From Opitutia bacterium Tous-C1TDCM (GTDB lineage: Bacteria; Verrucomicrobiota; Verrucomicrobiia; Opitutales; Opitutaceae): a DNA stretch of 62,995 nucleotides. The notes below the pieces were generated by a model, which saw only the letters and a list, made by a program, of their open reading frames with translations, was not told where the DNA came from and did no database searches. The stretch lies in assembly GCA_002288455.1 (NCBI GenBank), contig NEUS01000007.1, forward strand, positions 1 to 62,995, written 5' to 3'. Positions 54,744 through 62,995 of this stretch are shown here, piece by piece. Both the position numbers and the translations under genes were made by a program. The first letter of the stretch is position 1. Each line of letters opens with the position of its first letter.

Positions 54744-54827
54744 ATGGGACTTATGGGACTTATGGGACGGATAGGACCTATAAGTCCTATCCGACCCATG
54801 GGTCCTATCGCAGTCCTATCGCGGTCC
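54744..54827. repeat. 9-base periodic repeat forming a long hairpin
   Basis: Units in phase: ATGGGACTT twice, ATGGGACGG, ATAGGACCT, ATAAGTCCT, ATCCGACCC, ATGGGTCCT, then two units of 11 and 10 bases. The second half is the complement of the first: 54753-54777 pairs with 54784-54808 around a 6-base loop, with one mismatch and a few G-T pairs. It lies between the rpsA terminator and the convergent purA stop. Confidence 0.8.
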
Positions 54828-54843
54828 CGCCGCCGCTCGCGGC

Positions 54844-56388
54844 TCAGGCCAGCTTGATCAGCTCCGCGGTCGCCGGCACATCCTTGATGATCTGCGAGGG
54901 CTCGGGGCCCACGCCGAGGTAGCGCAGGTTCGGCAGCGCGGCCGCGGCCGGCCAACGGCCGTCGGCATAGGCGACATCGAGCAGGCTCTTCACCATGCCG
55001 GCGACGTAGCGGCGCGCGGCCGGCGGGAGGTCGTTGAACTTCCGGATCTGCGAAACGTCTTCGCTCCAGCCCGCGTACTTCGCGTAGACCGGGCGCAGCG
55101 TTTTGCGGACGGCTTCGTTGCGCGGCACATGGTTGAAGCGCTTGCCGTCGGCGGTCTCGTACGCGGTGCAGATCTGCAGCTCGCCGCGCCATTCCCCGCT
55201 GTGGGTGAGGGCGTCGAGCTTGTTGATCATGAGATCCTGGAAACCGCCGTAGCGGAGGGCGTCGCCTTTTTCCACGGCATCGTACCAGCCGACCATGCGC
55301 TGGCGGCCGGTGCTGGTGCCGAATTCCAATTGCTTCAGCTTCACGGTCAGCGCCTGCGCGTCGTCCATCTGCGTGAGGAACGTGTGCGTGCCGACCTTGG
55401 TGTCGTAGGCCTTGGCGACGCCGAAGGTGTGGATACGTTGCACCGGGATGCCGGCGCTTTCGAAGAATTCGGGCGTGAAGGTGTGCGACGCGGTGACGTT
55501 GGGCGAGAAGCCGTGGCGTTTGTCGAGCCAGTAGGCCTGGCCGAATTCGCCGATGATGGTGCGGCCCGCGGCCATTTCCCGCAGGACCAATTCGCGCACC
55601 TCGCCGATGTTGGGGGCGAGGGCGGTACCAGCGGTCCAGTAAACCGCGGTCAAGGCCTCGAGGTTCAGGGTGAACGGCGCCGCGCCGCGGAAACGCGTGA
55701 AATCGAATTCCTCTTTCGTGAAGACGCCGAGCTCGATGGCCTCGGCGTTGGCGCGGAGTTCCGCGGCCGTGAGTTTGTCGAAGAAGCCGGACCAGGTCGC
55801 CTCGCTCACGCGGCAGACGTGCTGGATCGTGCGGCAGGCGCGGTCGGCGCGCTGGGCGAGCTTGCGCGCGAAGTAGTTCGGGCCGGCGAGGAAATCGGAA
55901 AACGTGATCTGCTGCTGGCCGACCTCGTCGAGGTAGGCCGGCGTGATGCCGCGGCCGGTGGAGCCGCGCGCTTCCTCGGCGAGGACGTTGACGCGGTAGT
56001 CTTCCCACGCGAGGTCGAGCAGGCGGTGCGTGAGATCGGAGACGAGCGTGCGCTCGTCGATCAGCAGGCGGGAAAGAATGGCGTGGCCCTTGCGCTCGAG
56101 CGGTTTGGTTTCCCACCAGATCTTGCGCGGGTCGGCGACGACGCCGCTGCCGACGCAGAGATGCGCGGCGTCGCGGACGACGACGCCGGCGGGCAGCAGG
56201 TTCAGTTTGATGCCGCCGGCGGTGTGGCCGGAGTTGGCGCCGCCGTTGACCTTGAGGACAACGGAAACCGGGGCGGACGTGCCGCGCAGTTCGTCGGCGA
56301 CTTCGGGGATGAGCCGGCCTTTGCCTTCGTCACCGAGCGAAATTCCGACATCGGCGATGAGCTGGCTGGAGAAGGGGAGCAGTGACAT
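54844..56388 (-). CDS. purA: Adenylosuccinate synthetase (long, divergent form)
   Basis: 514 residues, about 80 longer than the usual 430. It joins IMP and aspartate with GTP in AMP synthesis. The GTP/IMP site GDEGKGR is at 19-25, with NGGANSGHT near 55, GSGVVADP near 86, [10 protein letters not shown] near 150 and [21 protein letters not shown] near 335. The normal lead-in WGDEGKGK reads LGDEGKGR here, and extra sequence lies in the middle and near the C-terminus. The start is the ATG at 56388; the frame opens upstream. It converges on rpsA. Confidence 0.88.
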   Translation of the reverse strand: MSLLPFSSQLIADVGISLGDEGKGRLIPEVADELRGTSAPVSVVLKVNGGANSGHTAGGIKLNLLPAGVVVRDAAHLCVGSGVVADPRKIWWETKPLERKGHAILSRLLIDERTLVSDLTHRLLDLAWEDYRVNVLAEEARGSTGRGITPAYLDEVGQQQITFSDFLAGPNYFARKLAQRADRACRTIQHVCRVSEATWSGFFDKLTAAELRANAEAIELGVFTKEEFDFTRFRGAAPFTLNLEALTAVYWTAGTALAPNIGEVRELVLREMAAGRTIIGEFGQAYWLDKRHGFSPNVTASHTFTPEFFESAGIPVQRIHTFGVAKAYDTKVGTHTFLTQMDDAQALTVKLKQLEFGTSTGRQRMVGWYDAVEKGDALRYGGFQDLMINKLDALTHSGEWRGELQICTAYETADGKRFNHVPRNEAVRKTLRPVYAKYAGWSEDVSQIRKFNDLPPAARRYVAGMVKSLLDVAYADGRWPAAAALPNLRYLGVGPEPSQIIKDVPATAELIKLA

Positions 56389-56564
56389 GGGTTGCGGGTG
56401 AAACGCGCAACCGGGTCGCCCCTGTTGCCGTAAAGTCAAAACGCGACGCGCCGGGTCAGGGCAAACAAAAACACGGCCTCATGACGCGGCGGCGGAAAAT
56501 CGGGAAATCGGAGAATTGGAAAAGCGGAAATTGGAAAATTGGAAAACGGGAATCGCCGCGGCGG

Positions 56565-57308
56565 TCACGGGGCGGCGGGGCCGGGCGGGGCCTGGAAGAC
56601 CTTGGTCCGGCGGGTGCCGCTCTTGCCCTGCGGCGCAGCGCGCGTCGCGGGATCCGAATACGCGCTGCGTCGGTAGCCGCCGCGGTTCGGATCGGCGGCG
56701 CAGCGCAATTGGAAATCCTGCATGCGCTGGAACAAGCCGAGCAGTTGCTCGGGCAACGGGTATTCGTCGAGTCCGGCGGATCGCAGCGCCAGCAGCAATT
56801 CGTGCGTCGCTTCGAGCGTCGAGAGGCAGCCTTCGACGGGCTGCTGCTTGATCACGTAGCGGCTCGGCGCCGTCGGCGTGAACATGATCTTCGGCAATTG
56901 CCGCAGGCTCAGGCTGAGGCGGAGCATCTTCCGGCCGAGGGCCCAGGTCGCGTCGATCAGGAAAACGACCAGTTGCCGTTCGCCGCGTTGCGTCGCGAGG
57001 GCGGCGGCGTGGGTCGGACCCGGTTCCGAAAGATTGATCGCGTCGCGGCCGGGAAACAGCAGGACGGGATAGTTCCGCGGATCGCGGATGAGGGACTGCA
57101 CCTCCTCGTCTTGGTCGAAGCCGATGCCGACGCGGAGTTCGCTGTTGCTCAGGCAGAGGTGAGTGAGCCGGCCGGTGGCGGCTTTCTCCTGCTTGAATTC
57201 CTTCGGGTGCATCAAAAAGACGAAGCGCGTGCGCGTCGCCATCGGCACGATCGAGCCGCACCAGCAGAGCGCGGTCGGCCAGAAACAACGGTAGCAGGTT
57301 GTCCGCAC
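56565..57308 (-). CDS. DTW-domain tRNA-uridine aminocarboxypropyltransferase (TapT-like)
   Basis: 247 residues. TapT/DTWD enzymes add an aminocarboxypropyl group from SAM to uridine in tRNA (acp3U). The N-terminal cysteines CYRCFWPTALCWCG may bind zinc; the DxTW signature reads IDATWALGRKM near 135, followed by LPKIMFTPTAPSRYVIKQQP. The start is the GTG at 57308, 2 bases after the VF530 stop. The C-terminal 40 residues are Arg/Ala-rich and probably disordered. BtaA in the same window uses the same SAM-derived group on lipid. Confidence 0.85.
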   Translation of the reverse strand: MRTTCYRCFWPTALCWCGSIVPMATRTRFVFLMHPKEFKQEKAATGRLTHLCLSNSELRVGIGFDQDEEVQSLIRDPRNYPVLLFPGRDAINLSEPGPTHAAALATQRGERQLVVFLIDATWALGRKMLRLSLSLRQLPKIMFTPTAPSRYVIKQQPVEGCLSTLEATHELLLALRSAGLDEYPLPEQLLGLFQRMQDFQLRCAADPNRGGYRRSAYSDPATRAAPQGKSGTRRTKVFQAPPGPAAP

Positions 57309-57310
57309 GC

Positions 57311-57538
57311 TCAGGTGCCGGTGAGCTTCCAGCGCACGTAGATGTCCTCGACCTTGGCGCGGGCCCAGGGCGTTTTGCGCAGGAACACGAGGCTCGACTT
57401 GATGCTGGGGTCGAACTGGAAGCAGCGGACCGGCACGCGGTCCGCCAGTTTCTCCCACCCGAATTCGGCAACGAGCTCGGTGAGCAGGCGCTCCAGCGTG
57501 ACGCCGTGGAGCGGATCGTTGGGGCGGGGCGCGTTCAC
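57311..57538 (-). CDS. VF530 (DUF2132) family protein
   Basis: 75 residues. [33 protein letters not shown], then [26 protein letters not shown] is a near-textbook VF530 sequence, a small helical domain thought to bind DNA. It starts at the GTG at 57538, overlapping the TGA of the ThuA-like gene (GTGA), and is followed 2 bases on by the DTW gene. The three form one minus-strand operon. Confidence 0.88.
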   Translation of the reverse strand: MNAPRPNDPLHGVTLERLLTELVAEFGWEKLADRVPVRCFQFDPSIKSSLVFLRKTPWARAKVEDIYVRWKLTGT

Positions 57539-58629
57539 TTTTTCGGCTCGGTCTTGGCGGGGGCGGATTTCTTTTCCGGCATCGGCGGCCGCGGGTCGCC
57601 GGCGCGCAGCGTTTTCCCGAGGGCATGGTCGGCGGGAACAATGCCGCGGCGGTATCCTTTGAAGGAATACGGCGCGGGTTCGAAGGGATCGACATAGCGC
57701 ACGTCCGTCGCCGCCGGGATCTCGAGACCGAAGCCCCAGAGCACGCCGTTCACGACGAGGCGGCGCAGGCCTTCGCTGAGCAGATCGGTCGCCGCGCCCA
57801 TCGTGGTGCAGAAAACGCGGTTCTTCGTGCCGTCGGCATGGGTGTGCGTGCGCGTCCAGGCAATCGGCATCGCGGGATTGTTGATCGGCTGTTCCTGTTT
57901 GTCGGCGTGGCGTTGTTTTTTGTAGGTGTCGGGTGCGTCGGTCGGCGCCATGCCCTTGAGCACGAGGCCGCGGAGCAAAATCTTCGCGTCGGCGACGGGA
58001 TGCGTTTCGTACACGCCGGAATCGCCGAAGACATCGGTCACGCCGCGGAGGAGCGGGTCGGATTCGGCGCCGGGCTCGATCGTGCCGCGGGTGGCGCCGC
58101 GGCGGTTGGCGCCCCAGTGGCTGACCCAGTTCTCGCCGAGCACCTCGCGGCCGAAGTTGTTGAAATTTTTGTAGGCGCCCGGGTGGTTGGCCGGGAAACG
58201 GAAGGCGTGTGTGCTCGTGCGCAGTGCGACGATGGGCACGCCGCGGGCGACGGCGGCGGCGAAGTGGCGCATCGCGGCATCGGGCCATTGGCGGAAGCGC
58301 AGCGCCATGACGATGCCGTCGGCCGAATCGAGCGCGGCGATGCCGGGGACGCTGGCGTTGTTGTCGGGATTGATCGTGCCGTCGGGATCGAGCGCGAAGA
58401 GCACCGTGCAACGGAAGCCGTGGCGCTGGCTCAGGATCTTCGCGAGCATCGGCAGGCCCTCCTCGCCGCGGTACTCCTCGTCGCCGGTGAGGAAAACGAG
58501 ATGGCGGCCCTCGCCGGCACCGGCGGCGGCTTCGTAGGTGATCGACACCGGCGCGCCGGCCGGGGCTGCGGAGGCGGAGGACCAGGAAACGAGGGCCAGC
58601 AGGGGCAGGAGGGCGCGGCGCAGGGGCAT
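57535..58629 (-). CDS. Secreted ThuA-like domain protein
   Basis: 364 residues. A signal peptide ([16 protein letters not shown]) precedes a class I glutamine-amidotransferase-like ThuA fold: [24 protein letters not shown] near 45, [14 protein letters not shown] near 105, [14 protein letters not shown] near 130. The nucleophile cysteine of true amidotransferases is not in the expected place, as in most ThuA domains. These proteins are numerous in Verrucomicrobiota and Planctomycetota and are linked to sugar metabolism; the function is not established. First gene of the operon with VF530 and DTW; divergent from the exported methyltransferase. Confidence 0.82.
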   Translation of the reverse strand: MPLRRALLPLLALVSWSSASAAPAGAPVSITYEAAAGAGEGRHLVFLTGDEEYRGEEGLPMLAKILSQRHGFRCTVLFALDPDGTINPDNNASVPGIAALDSADGIVMALRFRQWPDAAMRHFAAAVARGVPIVALRTSTHAFRFPANHPGAYKNFNNFGREVLGENWVSHWGANRRGATRGTIEPGAESDPLLRGVTDVFGDSGVYETHPVADAKILLRGLVLKGMAPTDAPDTYKKQRHADKQEQPINNPAMPIAWTRTHTHADGTKNRVFCTTMGAATDLLSEGLRRLVVNGVLWGFGLEIPAATDVRYVDPFEPAPYSFKGYRRGIVPADHALGKTLRAGDPRPPMPEKKSAPAKTEPKK

Positions 58630-58737
58630 GGGCGTTGGTGCGGGGAAAGGCGGGACGGGTCAATCGCGGGGCGCGGTCCGGGCGGTGGACATTTGCGCGG
58701 AACTGCGCATGAGAAAGACAACCCCGTGCGTTTCACC

Positions 58738-59475
58738 ATGATCCTTCGCCGTTCCGTTTTGGCCGCCTTGCTCCTTGGTCTCGGGCCGCTCTTGCCGGCG
58801 GCGGAAACGGTCCGCCCGGCGACCGCGGCCTATGCAGCGGGCCCCAAGACCCGCGACGGTATCGGCAAATACTATTTCGGCCGCGAGATCGCGCAGGTGA
58901 TGGGCCACCAGGGCGCGAGTTGGCTGGAGCGCCCGGAGCGCGAGGAAGAGGAGCGCACGGACTTGCTCGTCGAGGCGCTCGAATTGAAACCGGGCATGGT
59001 CGTGGCGGACGTGGGTGCGGGCAGCGGCTATTTTTCGTGGCGCATGGCGCAGCGCGTCGGCCCGACGGGCACGGTTTACGGCACCGAGATCCAGCAGGAG
59101 TTTCTCGATCTGCTCATGGCCAACATGCGGAAACGCAAGGTGGGCGAGATCGTGAAGCCGGTGCTCGGCACGGTGCAGGATCCGAAACTGCCGGAGGCGT
59201 CGTGCGACCTCATTCTGCTGGTCGACGTGTATCATGAACTTGATTACCCGTACGAGATGACGGCGGCGATGATCCGCGCGCTGAAGCCCGGCGGGCGCCT
59301 CGTGCTGGTCGAGTACCGCGGCGAGGATCCGAAGGTGCCGATCAAGCTCCTGCACAAAATGACGGCGGAGCAGGTCAAAAAAGAACTCGCCGTGCAGCCG
59401 GTCGCCTTCGAGCGGAATATCGTGCGGCTGCCGTGGCAGCACATTTTCGTTTTCCGGAAACCGGGCGGGGCCTGA
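58738..59475 (+). CDS. SAM-dependent methyltransferase-like protein with a signal peptide
   Basis: 245 residues. Residues 1-22 (MILRRSVLAALLLGLGPLLPAA) look like a cleavable signal peptide. A class I fold follows: VVADVGAGSGYFSWRMAQRVG (SAM motif I) near 84, LILLVDVYHELDYP near 158, LKPGGRLVLVEYRGEDPKVP near 185. It resembles UbiE/PrmA-type methyltransferases. Because SAM is cytoplasmic, export would be odd. The ATG at 58738 is preceded by CCCCGTGCGTTTCACC. A downstream internal start that skips the signal is not obvious. Confidence 0.85.
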   Translation: MILRRSVLAALLLGLGPLLPAAETVRPATAAYAAGPKTRDGIGKYYFGREIAQVMGHQGASWLERPEREEEERTDLLVEALELKPGMVVADVGAGSGYFSWRMAQRVGPTGTVYGTEIQQEFLDLLMANMRKRKVGEIVKPVLGTVQDPKLPEASCDLILLVDVYHELDYPYEMTAAMIRALKPGGRLVLVEYRGEDPKVPIKLLHKMTAEQVKKELAVQPVAFERNIVRLPWQHIFVFRKPGGA

Positions 59476-59542
59476 GGCCGTGGGAACGGGACTGCGGCGG
59501 GATTTCGCGTGATTCGGCGGCGCGGCGCGGCACGCTGGCGGC

Positions 59543-60379
59543 ATGATGCTTGTTTCCACCGCCGAACTCGCGGCCCGGCTGGCCGACCCGATGATCATCG
59601 TCTTCGATTGCCGTCACGACCTTGCGGATACGGCGAAGGGCGAGCGGCTTTACCGGGCCGGGCATGTGCCGGGGGCGCGGTTTGCCGGGGTCGACCGTGA
59701 TCTCTCGGGACCCAAGGACGGCCGCAACGGGCGGCATCCGTTGCCGGCGCCGGCGGCGTTCGGGGCTTTTTTGGCGGCGGCGGGCGTGACGGCGGGGACG
59801 ACGATCGTGGCCTACGACGATGCGGGCGGGCTTTACGCGGCGAGGCTCTGGTGGATGGCGCGGTGGATCGGACATACCGCCGTCGCGATTCTCGACGGCG
59901 GCTTCTACCGGTGGCAGGCCGAGGGGCGGGCGGTGACGGCGGAGATTCCCGTGCCGCAGGCCGGCGCGGTGACGGTGCGGCCCGATCCGGCGCAGCTGTG
60001 GTCCGCCGCCGACGTGCTGGCGCGGATCGGGAGTCCGGCATCGCTGCTTATCGATGCGCGGGCGGCGGAGCGTTACCGCGGCGAAGTCGAGCCGTTGGAT
60101 CCGGTCGCGGGACACGTTCCCGGCGCGGCGAATCGTTTCTACAAAGCGAACCTCAACGCCGATCTCACGCTGCGGCCCGCGGCGGAATTGCGGGAAGAGT
60201 TTGCGGCGATCTTGGCGGGACGGAATCCGGCCGAGGTCGGCCACCAATGCGGCTCCGGCATCACGGCCTGCGCGAATCTCTTCGCGATGGAGTATGCCGG
60301 TTTGGCCGGATCGAAACTTTACGCGGGTTCGTGGAGCGAATGGGTCAGCGATCCGGCGCGACCGGTGGCGAAAGGGTGA
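59543..60379 (+). CDS. sseA: 3-mercaptopyruvate / thiosulfate sulfurtransferase (two rhodanese domains)
   Basis: 278 residues with two rhodanese domains. The N-terminal one (1-130) is inactive; the C-terminal one carries the active cysteine C236 in QCGSGITACAN. The CGSGxTA loop is the mercaptopyruvate sulfurtransferase type. It moves sulfane sulfur to thiols or cyanide. A second ATG at 59546 follows the first directly. It converges on the O-methyltransferase gene across a 327-base repeat-filled gap. Confidence 0.92.
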   Translation: MMLVSTAELAARLADPMIIVFDCRHDLADTAKGERLYRAGHVPGARFAGVDRDLSGPKDGRNGRHPLPAPAAFGAFLAAAGVTAGTTIVAYDDAGGLYAARLWWMARWIGHTAVAILDGGFYRWQAEGRAVTAEIPVPQAGAVTVRPDPAQLWSAADVLARIGSPASLLIDARAAERYRGEVEPLDPVAGHVPGAANRFYKANLNADLTLRPAAELREEFAAILAGRNPAEVGHQCGSGITACANLFAMEYAGLAGSKLYAGSWSEWVSDPARPVAKG

Positions 60380-60400
60380 GGTTTGGGAAACGGAGTTTGG

Positions 60401-60539
60401 GGAACCACTGATGGCCACTGAAGGGCACTGATCGGAAGGAATTGCGGGGAATCAAGGCGCGGAGTGTGGCACCGCCGGTTAGGTCCGGATTCCGATCATT
60501 GCGTTTCATGAGTGTTATCAGTGGTTACCTCTGCCTTGG
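60401..60539. repeat. Interspersed CACTGAT repeat element, copy 1
   Basis: The left arm has three CACTGA(T) units about 10 bases apart (GAACCACTGATGGCCACTGA, then GGGCACTGAT); the right arm has the complement (ATGAGTGTTATCAGTGGTT). The ends are followed by CTGCCTTGG. A 54-base core, 60426-60479, is repeated in copy 2 with two changes. Confidence 0.8.
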
Positions 60540-60568
60540 ATCTGGTGGGTAATCGAAAGGCCGGAAGC

Positions 60569-60705
60569 GGAACCACTGAAGGGCACTGATGGGCACTGAT
60601 CGGAAGGAATTGCGGGGGATCAAGGCGCGGAGTGTGGCGCCGCCGGTCGCTTCCTGATTTCCAATGTTTCCCAACATCAGTGTCATCAGTGTTCACCTGC
60701 CTTGG
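60569..60705. repeat. Interspersed CACTGAT repeat element, copy 2
   Basis: Same layout as copy 1, 168 bases further on: the left arm has AACCACTGAAGGGCACTGAT and one more unit, the core is 60594-60647, the right arm is ACATCAGTGTCATCAGTGTT, and CTGCCTTGG ends the unit. It stops 2 bases before the stop codon of the minus-strand methyltransferase gene. Confidence 0.8.
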
Positions 60706-60706
60706 T

Positions 60707-61747
60707 TCAGGCGGGTTTGCGGGCGGTGATGACGCTGCGGTCGACGGCGGTTTCGGCAAAGGTCAGGTCGCGGAAGCCGGCGGCGGCGAGCAGGGCGTGC
60801 ATCTCGGCGATCGAGTAGCATTTGCCTTCCGTCACGCTCATCAGAATCGCGGAGTACTTTGCCACGGGCAACGGGCCGGTCTTCGCGGCGTTGAGGTGCG
60901 CGTCATGGATCAGGAGCAGGCCGCCGGGAGCGAGGGCGGCGAACGACGCGGCGAGCAGCGGGGCGACTTTGTCGGTGTCCCAGTCATGGAGCACGTTGGA
61001 GTAAAGGTGCACGTCGTGGCCGCCGGGCAGCGCGTCGGCGAACATGTCGCCGGCGGCGACGTCGACGCGGTCCGCGAAGCCGCGTTTGCGGATCATGGTG
61101 CGGGCGATGCCGTCGACGGGCGGACGTTCGAACACCGTGGCGCGCAGGTGCGAGTGCCGCGCGACCAAGGCGCAGGCGTAGATGCCGGAGCCGCCGGCGA
61201 TATCGAGCAGGCGGGAGCGGCCGGCGAGATCGAGCGTGCGCGCGAGGGCGGCGCCGAGGTAGACGCCGCGGCAATCCATCGCGGCGGTGAAGGTGGTGGC
61301 GAATTGCTCGGTGAGCATCGCCGCGCTCCATTCCTTCTGGTCCTGATAGCTGCCCCAGTTGGCGGGTTTGCCGGAGCGGAGAATCTTCACGAAATCGCGC
61401 ACGACGGGCCGGTCTTTCAACGAGGCGAAATACGGCCCGATGAAGAACGGCGAGGTGCGCACGAGGTGTTCGCGGCCGAGCGGAGTCAGTTCGAAGGCGT
61501 CGCCTTGGCGGGAAAGGAAACCGTCGGCGGTGAACAGCGTGAGCATCACGTCGGCCGGGCGCGCGTGGATGCCGAAGTGGGCGCAGATCTCGGCCGACGA
61601 CGCGGGGCAGGCGGCGAGCCAGGTGAAGAAGTCGAACTCCACGATCGCCGCGGTGAGCAGATCGGCGGCGTAGAGGCCGTCGCGGTAGCGGTAGAGCTCG
61701 AGCGGATCGTGGGCGGGCAGGGCGGTGAGGTCGGGCAGGGAGGACAT
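60707..61747 (-). CDS. O-methyltransferase family 2-like protein
   Basis: 346 residues. An N-terminal winged-helix dimerisation domain (residues about 20-100; SSAEICAHFGIHARPADVMLTLFTADGFL) precedes a SAM-binding class I domain, with motif I LLDIAGGSGIYACALV near 180 and YSNVLHDWDTDKVAPLL near 250. This layout is that of hydroxyneurosporene and acetylserotonin O-methyltransferases, which act on phenols and secondary-metabolite hydroxyls. No biosynthetic genes surround it, so the substrate is unknown. Divergent from yicC. Confidence 0.88.
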   Translation of the reverse strand: MSSLPDLTALPAHDPLELYRYRDGLYAADLLTAAIVEFDFFTWLAACPASSAEICAHFGIHARPADVMLTLFTADGFLSRQGDAFELTPLGREHLVRTSPFFIGPYFASLKDRPVVRDFVKILRSGKPANWGSYQDQKEWSAAMLTEQFATTFTAAMDCRGVYLGAALARTLDLAGRSRLLDIAGGSGIYACALVARHSHLRATVFERPPVDGIARTMIRKRGFADRVDVAAGDMFADALPGGHDVHLYSNVLHDWDTDKVAPLLAASFAALAPGGLLLIHDAHLNAAKTGPLPVAKYSAILMSVTEGKCYSIAEMHALLAAAGFRDLTFAETAVDRSVITARKPA

Positions 61748-61860
61748 GGGGAACAGGTCGGGTGGAGGCAGGTTGCGGCGCGGGCGCGCGCAACGGAAGC
61801 GCGATCGCGGCGGCGGTTGGGGCTTTACCGGCGGGGCGGCGCTCTGGCTTAGTGCGGCCG

Positions 61861-62733
61861 ATGAAAAGCATGACCGGCTACGGCCGCGCGACGGCGGCGC
61901 TCGAGGGATTTTCGCTCACGATCCAGGTGAGCTCCGTGAACCGGAAGACGCTCGATCTGACGATGAAGCTGCCGGAGGCGTGGGAAAGCCTGGAGCCGGC
62001 GGTGGGCGAGGCGGTGCGGAAGTTTGCGTCGCGGGGCAAGGTGCACGTCGACATCGAAGTCACGGGCGAAAGCGGCGCGAGCGAGGCGACGTGGGACGAG
62101 GCGAGCGCGGCGGCGGCGCTCGAGCGGCTGCGGGTTTTCGCGCAGCGGCAAGGCGTGGCGTTCCACCCGACGCCGGAGCTGCTCTGGCAGGTGGCGAATT
62201 CGCAGCGGCGGGCGAGCGTGTTTCCGGCGGCGGAAGTGGCGCAGGCCACGGTGGCGGAGACGTTGACGACGGCGTTGCGCGGATTTGCGGCGATGCGGGC
62301 GCGCGAAGGCGAGGCGCTGCTCGTCGATTTCATCAACCGCAGCGAGACGCTGCACCGGCAGGTCGAGATCGTCGCCGCGCGGGCGCCGCAGGTGCCGGCG
62401 AACTACCGGGAGCAATTGCTGAAACGGCTGCGCGAAGCGGGCCTCGAACTCGACGTGAACGACGAGCGCGTGCTGCGGGAGATCGCGCTGTTTGCGGACC
62501 GCTGCGACGTCACGGAGGAGATCACGCGCCTGCGCAGCCATTTCGAGCAGTTTGCGGCGTTGCTGAAAGCGGAGGGCGAGATCGGCCGGAAGGCGGAATT
62601 TCTCCTGCAGGAAATCGGCCGCGAGGTGAACACGATCGGCAGCAAGGCCAACGACGTGACCATCGCCCGCGCCGTGATCGAATTGAAGAACGAGCTCGAG
62701 CGCGTGCGCGAGCAGATGGCGAATGTGGAGTGA
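61861..62733 (+). CDS. yicC: YicC-family endoribonuclease
   Basis: 290 residues. MKSMTGYGRA at the N-terminus and KAEFLLQEIGREVNTIGSKANDVTIARAVIELKNELERVREQ at the C-terminus are the YicC hallmarks. YicC cleaves RNA and, from memory, takes part in small-RNA turnover in E. coli. Full length. The upstream frame stays open for 33 codons, but the ATG at 61861 is the conserved start. It converges on lspA. Confidence 0.95.
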   Translation: MKSMTGYGRATAALEGFSLTIQVSSVNRKTLDLTMKLPEAWESLEPAVGEAVRKFASRGKVHVDIEVTGESGASEATWDEASAAAALERLRVFAQRQGVAFHPTPELLWQVANSQRRASVFPAAEVAQATVAETLTTALRGFAAMRAREGEALLVDFINRSETLHRQVEIVAARAPQVPANYREQLLKRLREAGLELDVNDERVLREIALFADRCDVTEEITRLRSHFEQFAALLKAEGEIGRKAEFLLQEIGREVNTIGSKANDVTIARAVIELKNELERVREQMANVE

Positions 62734-62756
62734 CGGCGCGGCGGAAGCCGCGCCGA

Positions 62757-62861
62757 GTTGAGGGTTGAGAGCTGAGAGTTGAGAGTCCGGAGCGCTCAGC
62801 GGTCAGCACTCAGCGGTCGGGCATAACTCCGAACTCCGAACTCCAAACCCAAAACTCCCGC
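62757..62861. repeat. Long 7-base tandem repeat array after yicC
   Basis: Fifteen consecutive units in one phase: GTTGAGG, GTTGAGA, GCTGAGA, GTTGAGA, GTCCGGA, GCGCTCA, GCGGTCA, GCACTCA, GCGGTCG, GGCATAA, CTCCGAA, CTCCGAA, CTCCAAA, CCCAAAA, CTCCCGC. It joins the GTTGAGA, GCNGTCA and CTCCGAA unit types seen separately elsewhere. Confidence 0.85.
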
Positions 62862-62879
62862 GTTGAGCTGGGGGGCGGA

Positions 62880-62907
62880 CCCAAAACCCAAAACACAAAA
62901 CCCAAAA
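62880..62907. repeat. 7-base tandem repeat, CCCAAAA type
   Basis: CCCAAAA, CCCAAAA, CACAAAA, CCCAAAA, followed by an alternating CG stretch (CCGCGCGCGCAGCGCGCGC). Confidence 0.75.
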
Positions 62908-62925
62908 CCGCGCGCGCAGCGCGCG

Positions 62926-62995
62926 CTAGTCGGACGAGCGCAGCGAAAGCCAGAGGTACATCAGCACGCCGACGCAGATGCCGGAATCGGCGACG
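62926..62995 (-). CDS. lspA: Lipoprotein signal peptidase LspA, C-terminal end (gene runs off the window)
   Basis: Only the last 22 codons and the TAG stop are inside the window. The translation VADSGICVGVLMYLWLSLRS ends two residues before the stop. VADSGI matches the conserved FNxADS motif of signal peptidase II, whose aspartate is catalytic; the rest is the last membrane helix. LspA cleaves prolipoprotein signal peptides. Short, but the motif and position before a stop are right for the family. Confidence 0.75.
   Translation of the reverse strand, partial: VADSGICVGVLMYLWLSLRSSD

Noticed and set aside
62757-62907. Could the heptamer arrays be a CRISPR array
   Set aside because: Units are 7 bases, degenerate and without spacers; no cas gene is present.

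Overview
The window is a high-GC, densely coded bacterial chromosome segment. It carries 52 recognisable protein genes or gene halves, two tRNAs and two gene remnants. I see no phage, insertion sequence, CRISPR array or rRNA. Several traits fit a member of the Verrucomicrobiota, most likely near Opitutaceae: CHRD and ThuA-like secreted proteins, a thrombospondin-type-3 repeat protein, start codons without Shine-Dalgarno sequences, and very short or overlapping gene junctions. That placement is inference from gene content and style, not a database match.

Layout. 1-7.2 kb: a metallopeptidase remnant, a left-handed beta-helix protein, trpS, a minus-strand aroA-cmk-plsC operon with 4-base overlaps, topoisomerase IV subunit A and tRNA-Glu. 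7.2-15.2 kb: a LuxR-type remnant, then nusA (behind a promoter and an attenuator-like leader), infB, rbfA, nrnA, truB and ribF. 15.2-20.2 kb: tRNA-Val, recN and the minus-strand resB-ccsA pair for cytochrome c maturation. 20.4-26.5 kb: a CHRD gene interrupted by an in-frame TAA, then a tightly coupled pyroglutamate operon (pxpBC fusion, pxpA, DUF969, DUF979, pcp). 26.5-33.5 kb: HAD phosphatase, prfA-prmC, a Prc-type protease, a rhomboid-like protein lacking the usual serine, and a small ferredoxin. 33.7-40.2 kb: a TonB-dependent receptor, M3 oligopeptidase, cupin, and an AraC regulator divergent from a Gfo/Idh/MocA oxidoreductase. 40.4-46.8 kb: two membrane or lipoprotein zinc proteases, an unrecognised three-gene envelope operon (TPR protein, Gly/Pro-rich protein, TSP3 protein) behind a sigma-54-like promoter, and an orphan response regulator. 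47-52.6 kb: hisG, the agmatine-to-putrescine genes aguB-DUF3088-aguA, betaine-lipid genes btaA-btaB and a lipoprotein. 53-63 kb: rpsA, purA, a DTW/VF530/ThuA group, a predicted exported methyltransferase, a sulfurtransferase, an O-methyltransferase, yicC and the 3' end of lspA.

Two themes run across the window. First, every convergent gene junction longer than about 150 bases, plus one of about 100 bases, contains periodic short-repeat arrays. Their units are 7, 9 or about 10 bases and they often form inverted arms. One more pair sits in the rpsA leader. Convergent junctions of about 110 bases or less otherwise have only a terminator or nothing. Second, most non-coupled start codons are preceded by pyrimidine-rich sequence rather than a Shine-Dalgarno motif, and two genes look nearly leaderless.

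The best candidates for something undescribed are the periodic-repeat families, the nusA leader, and the TPR / Gly-Pro / TSP3 envelope operon.
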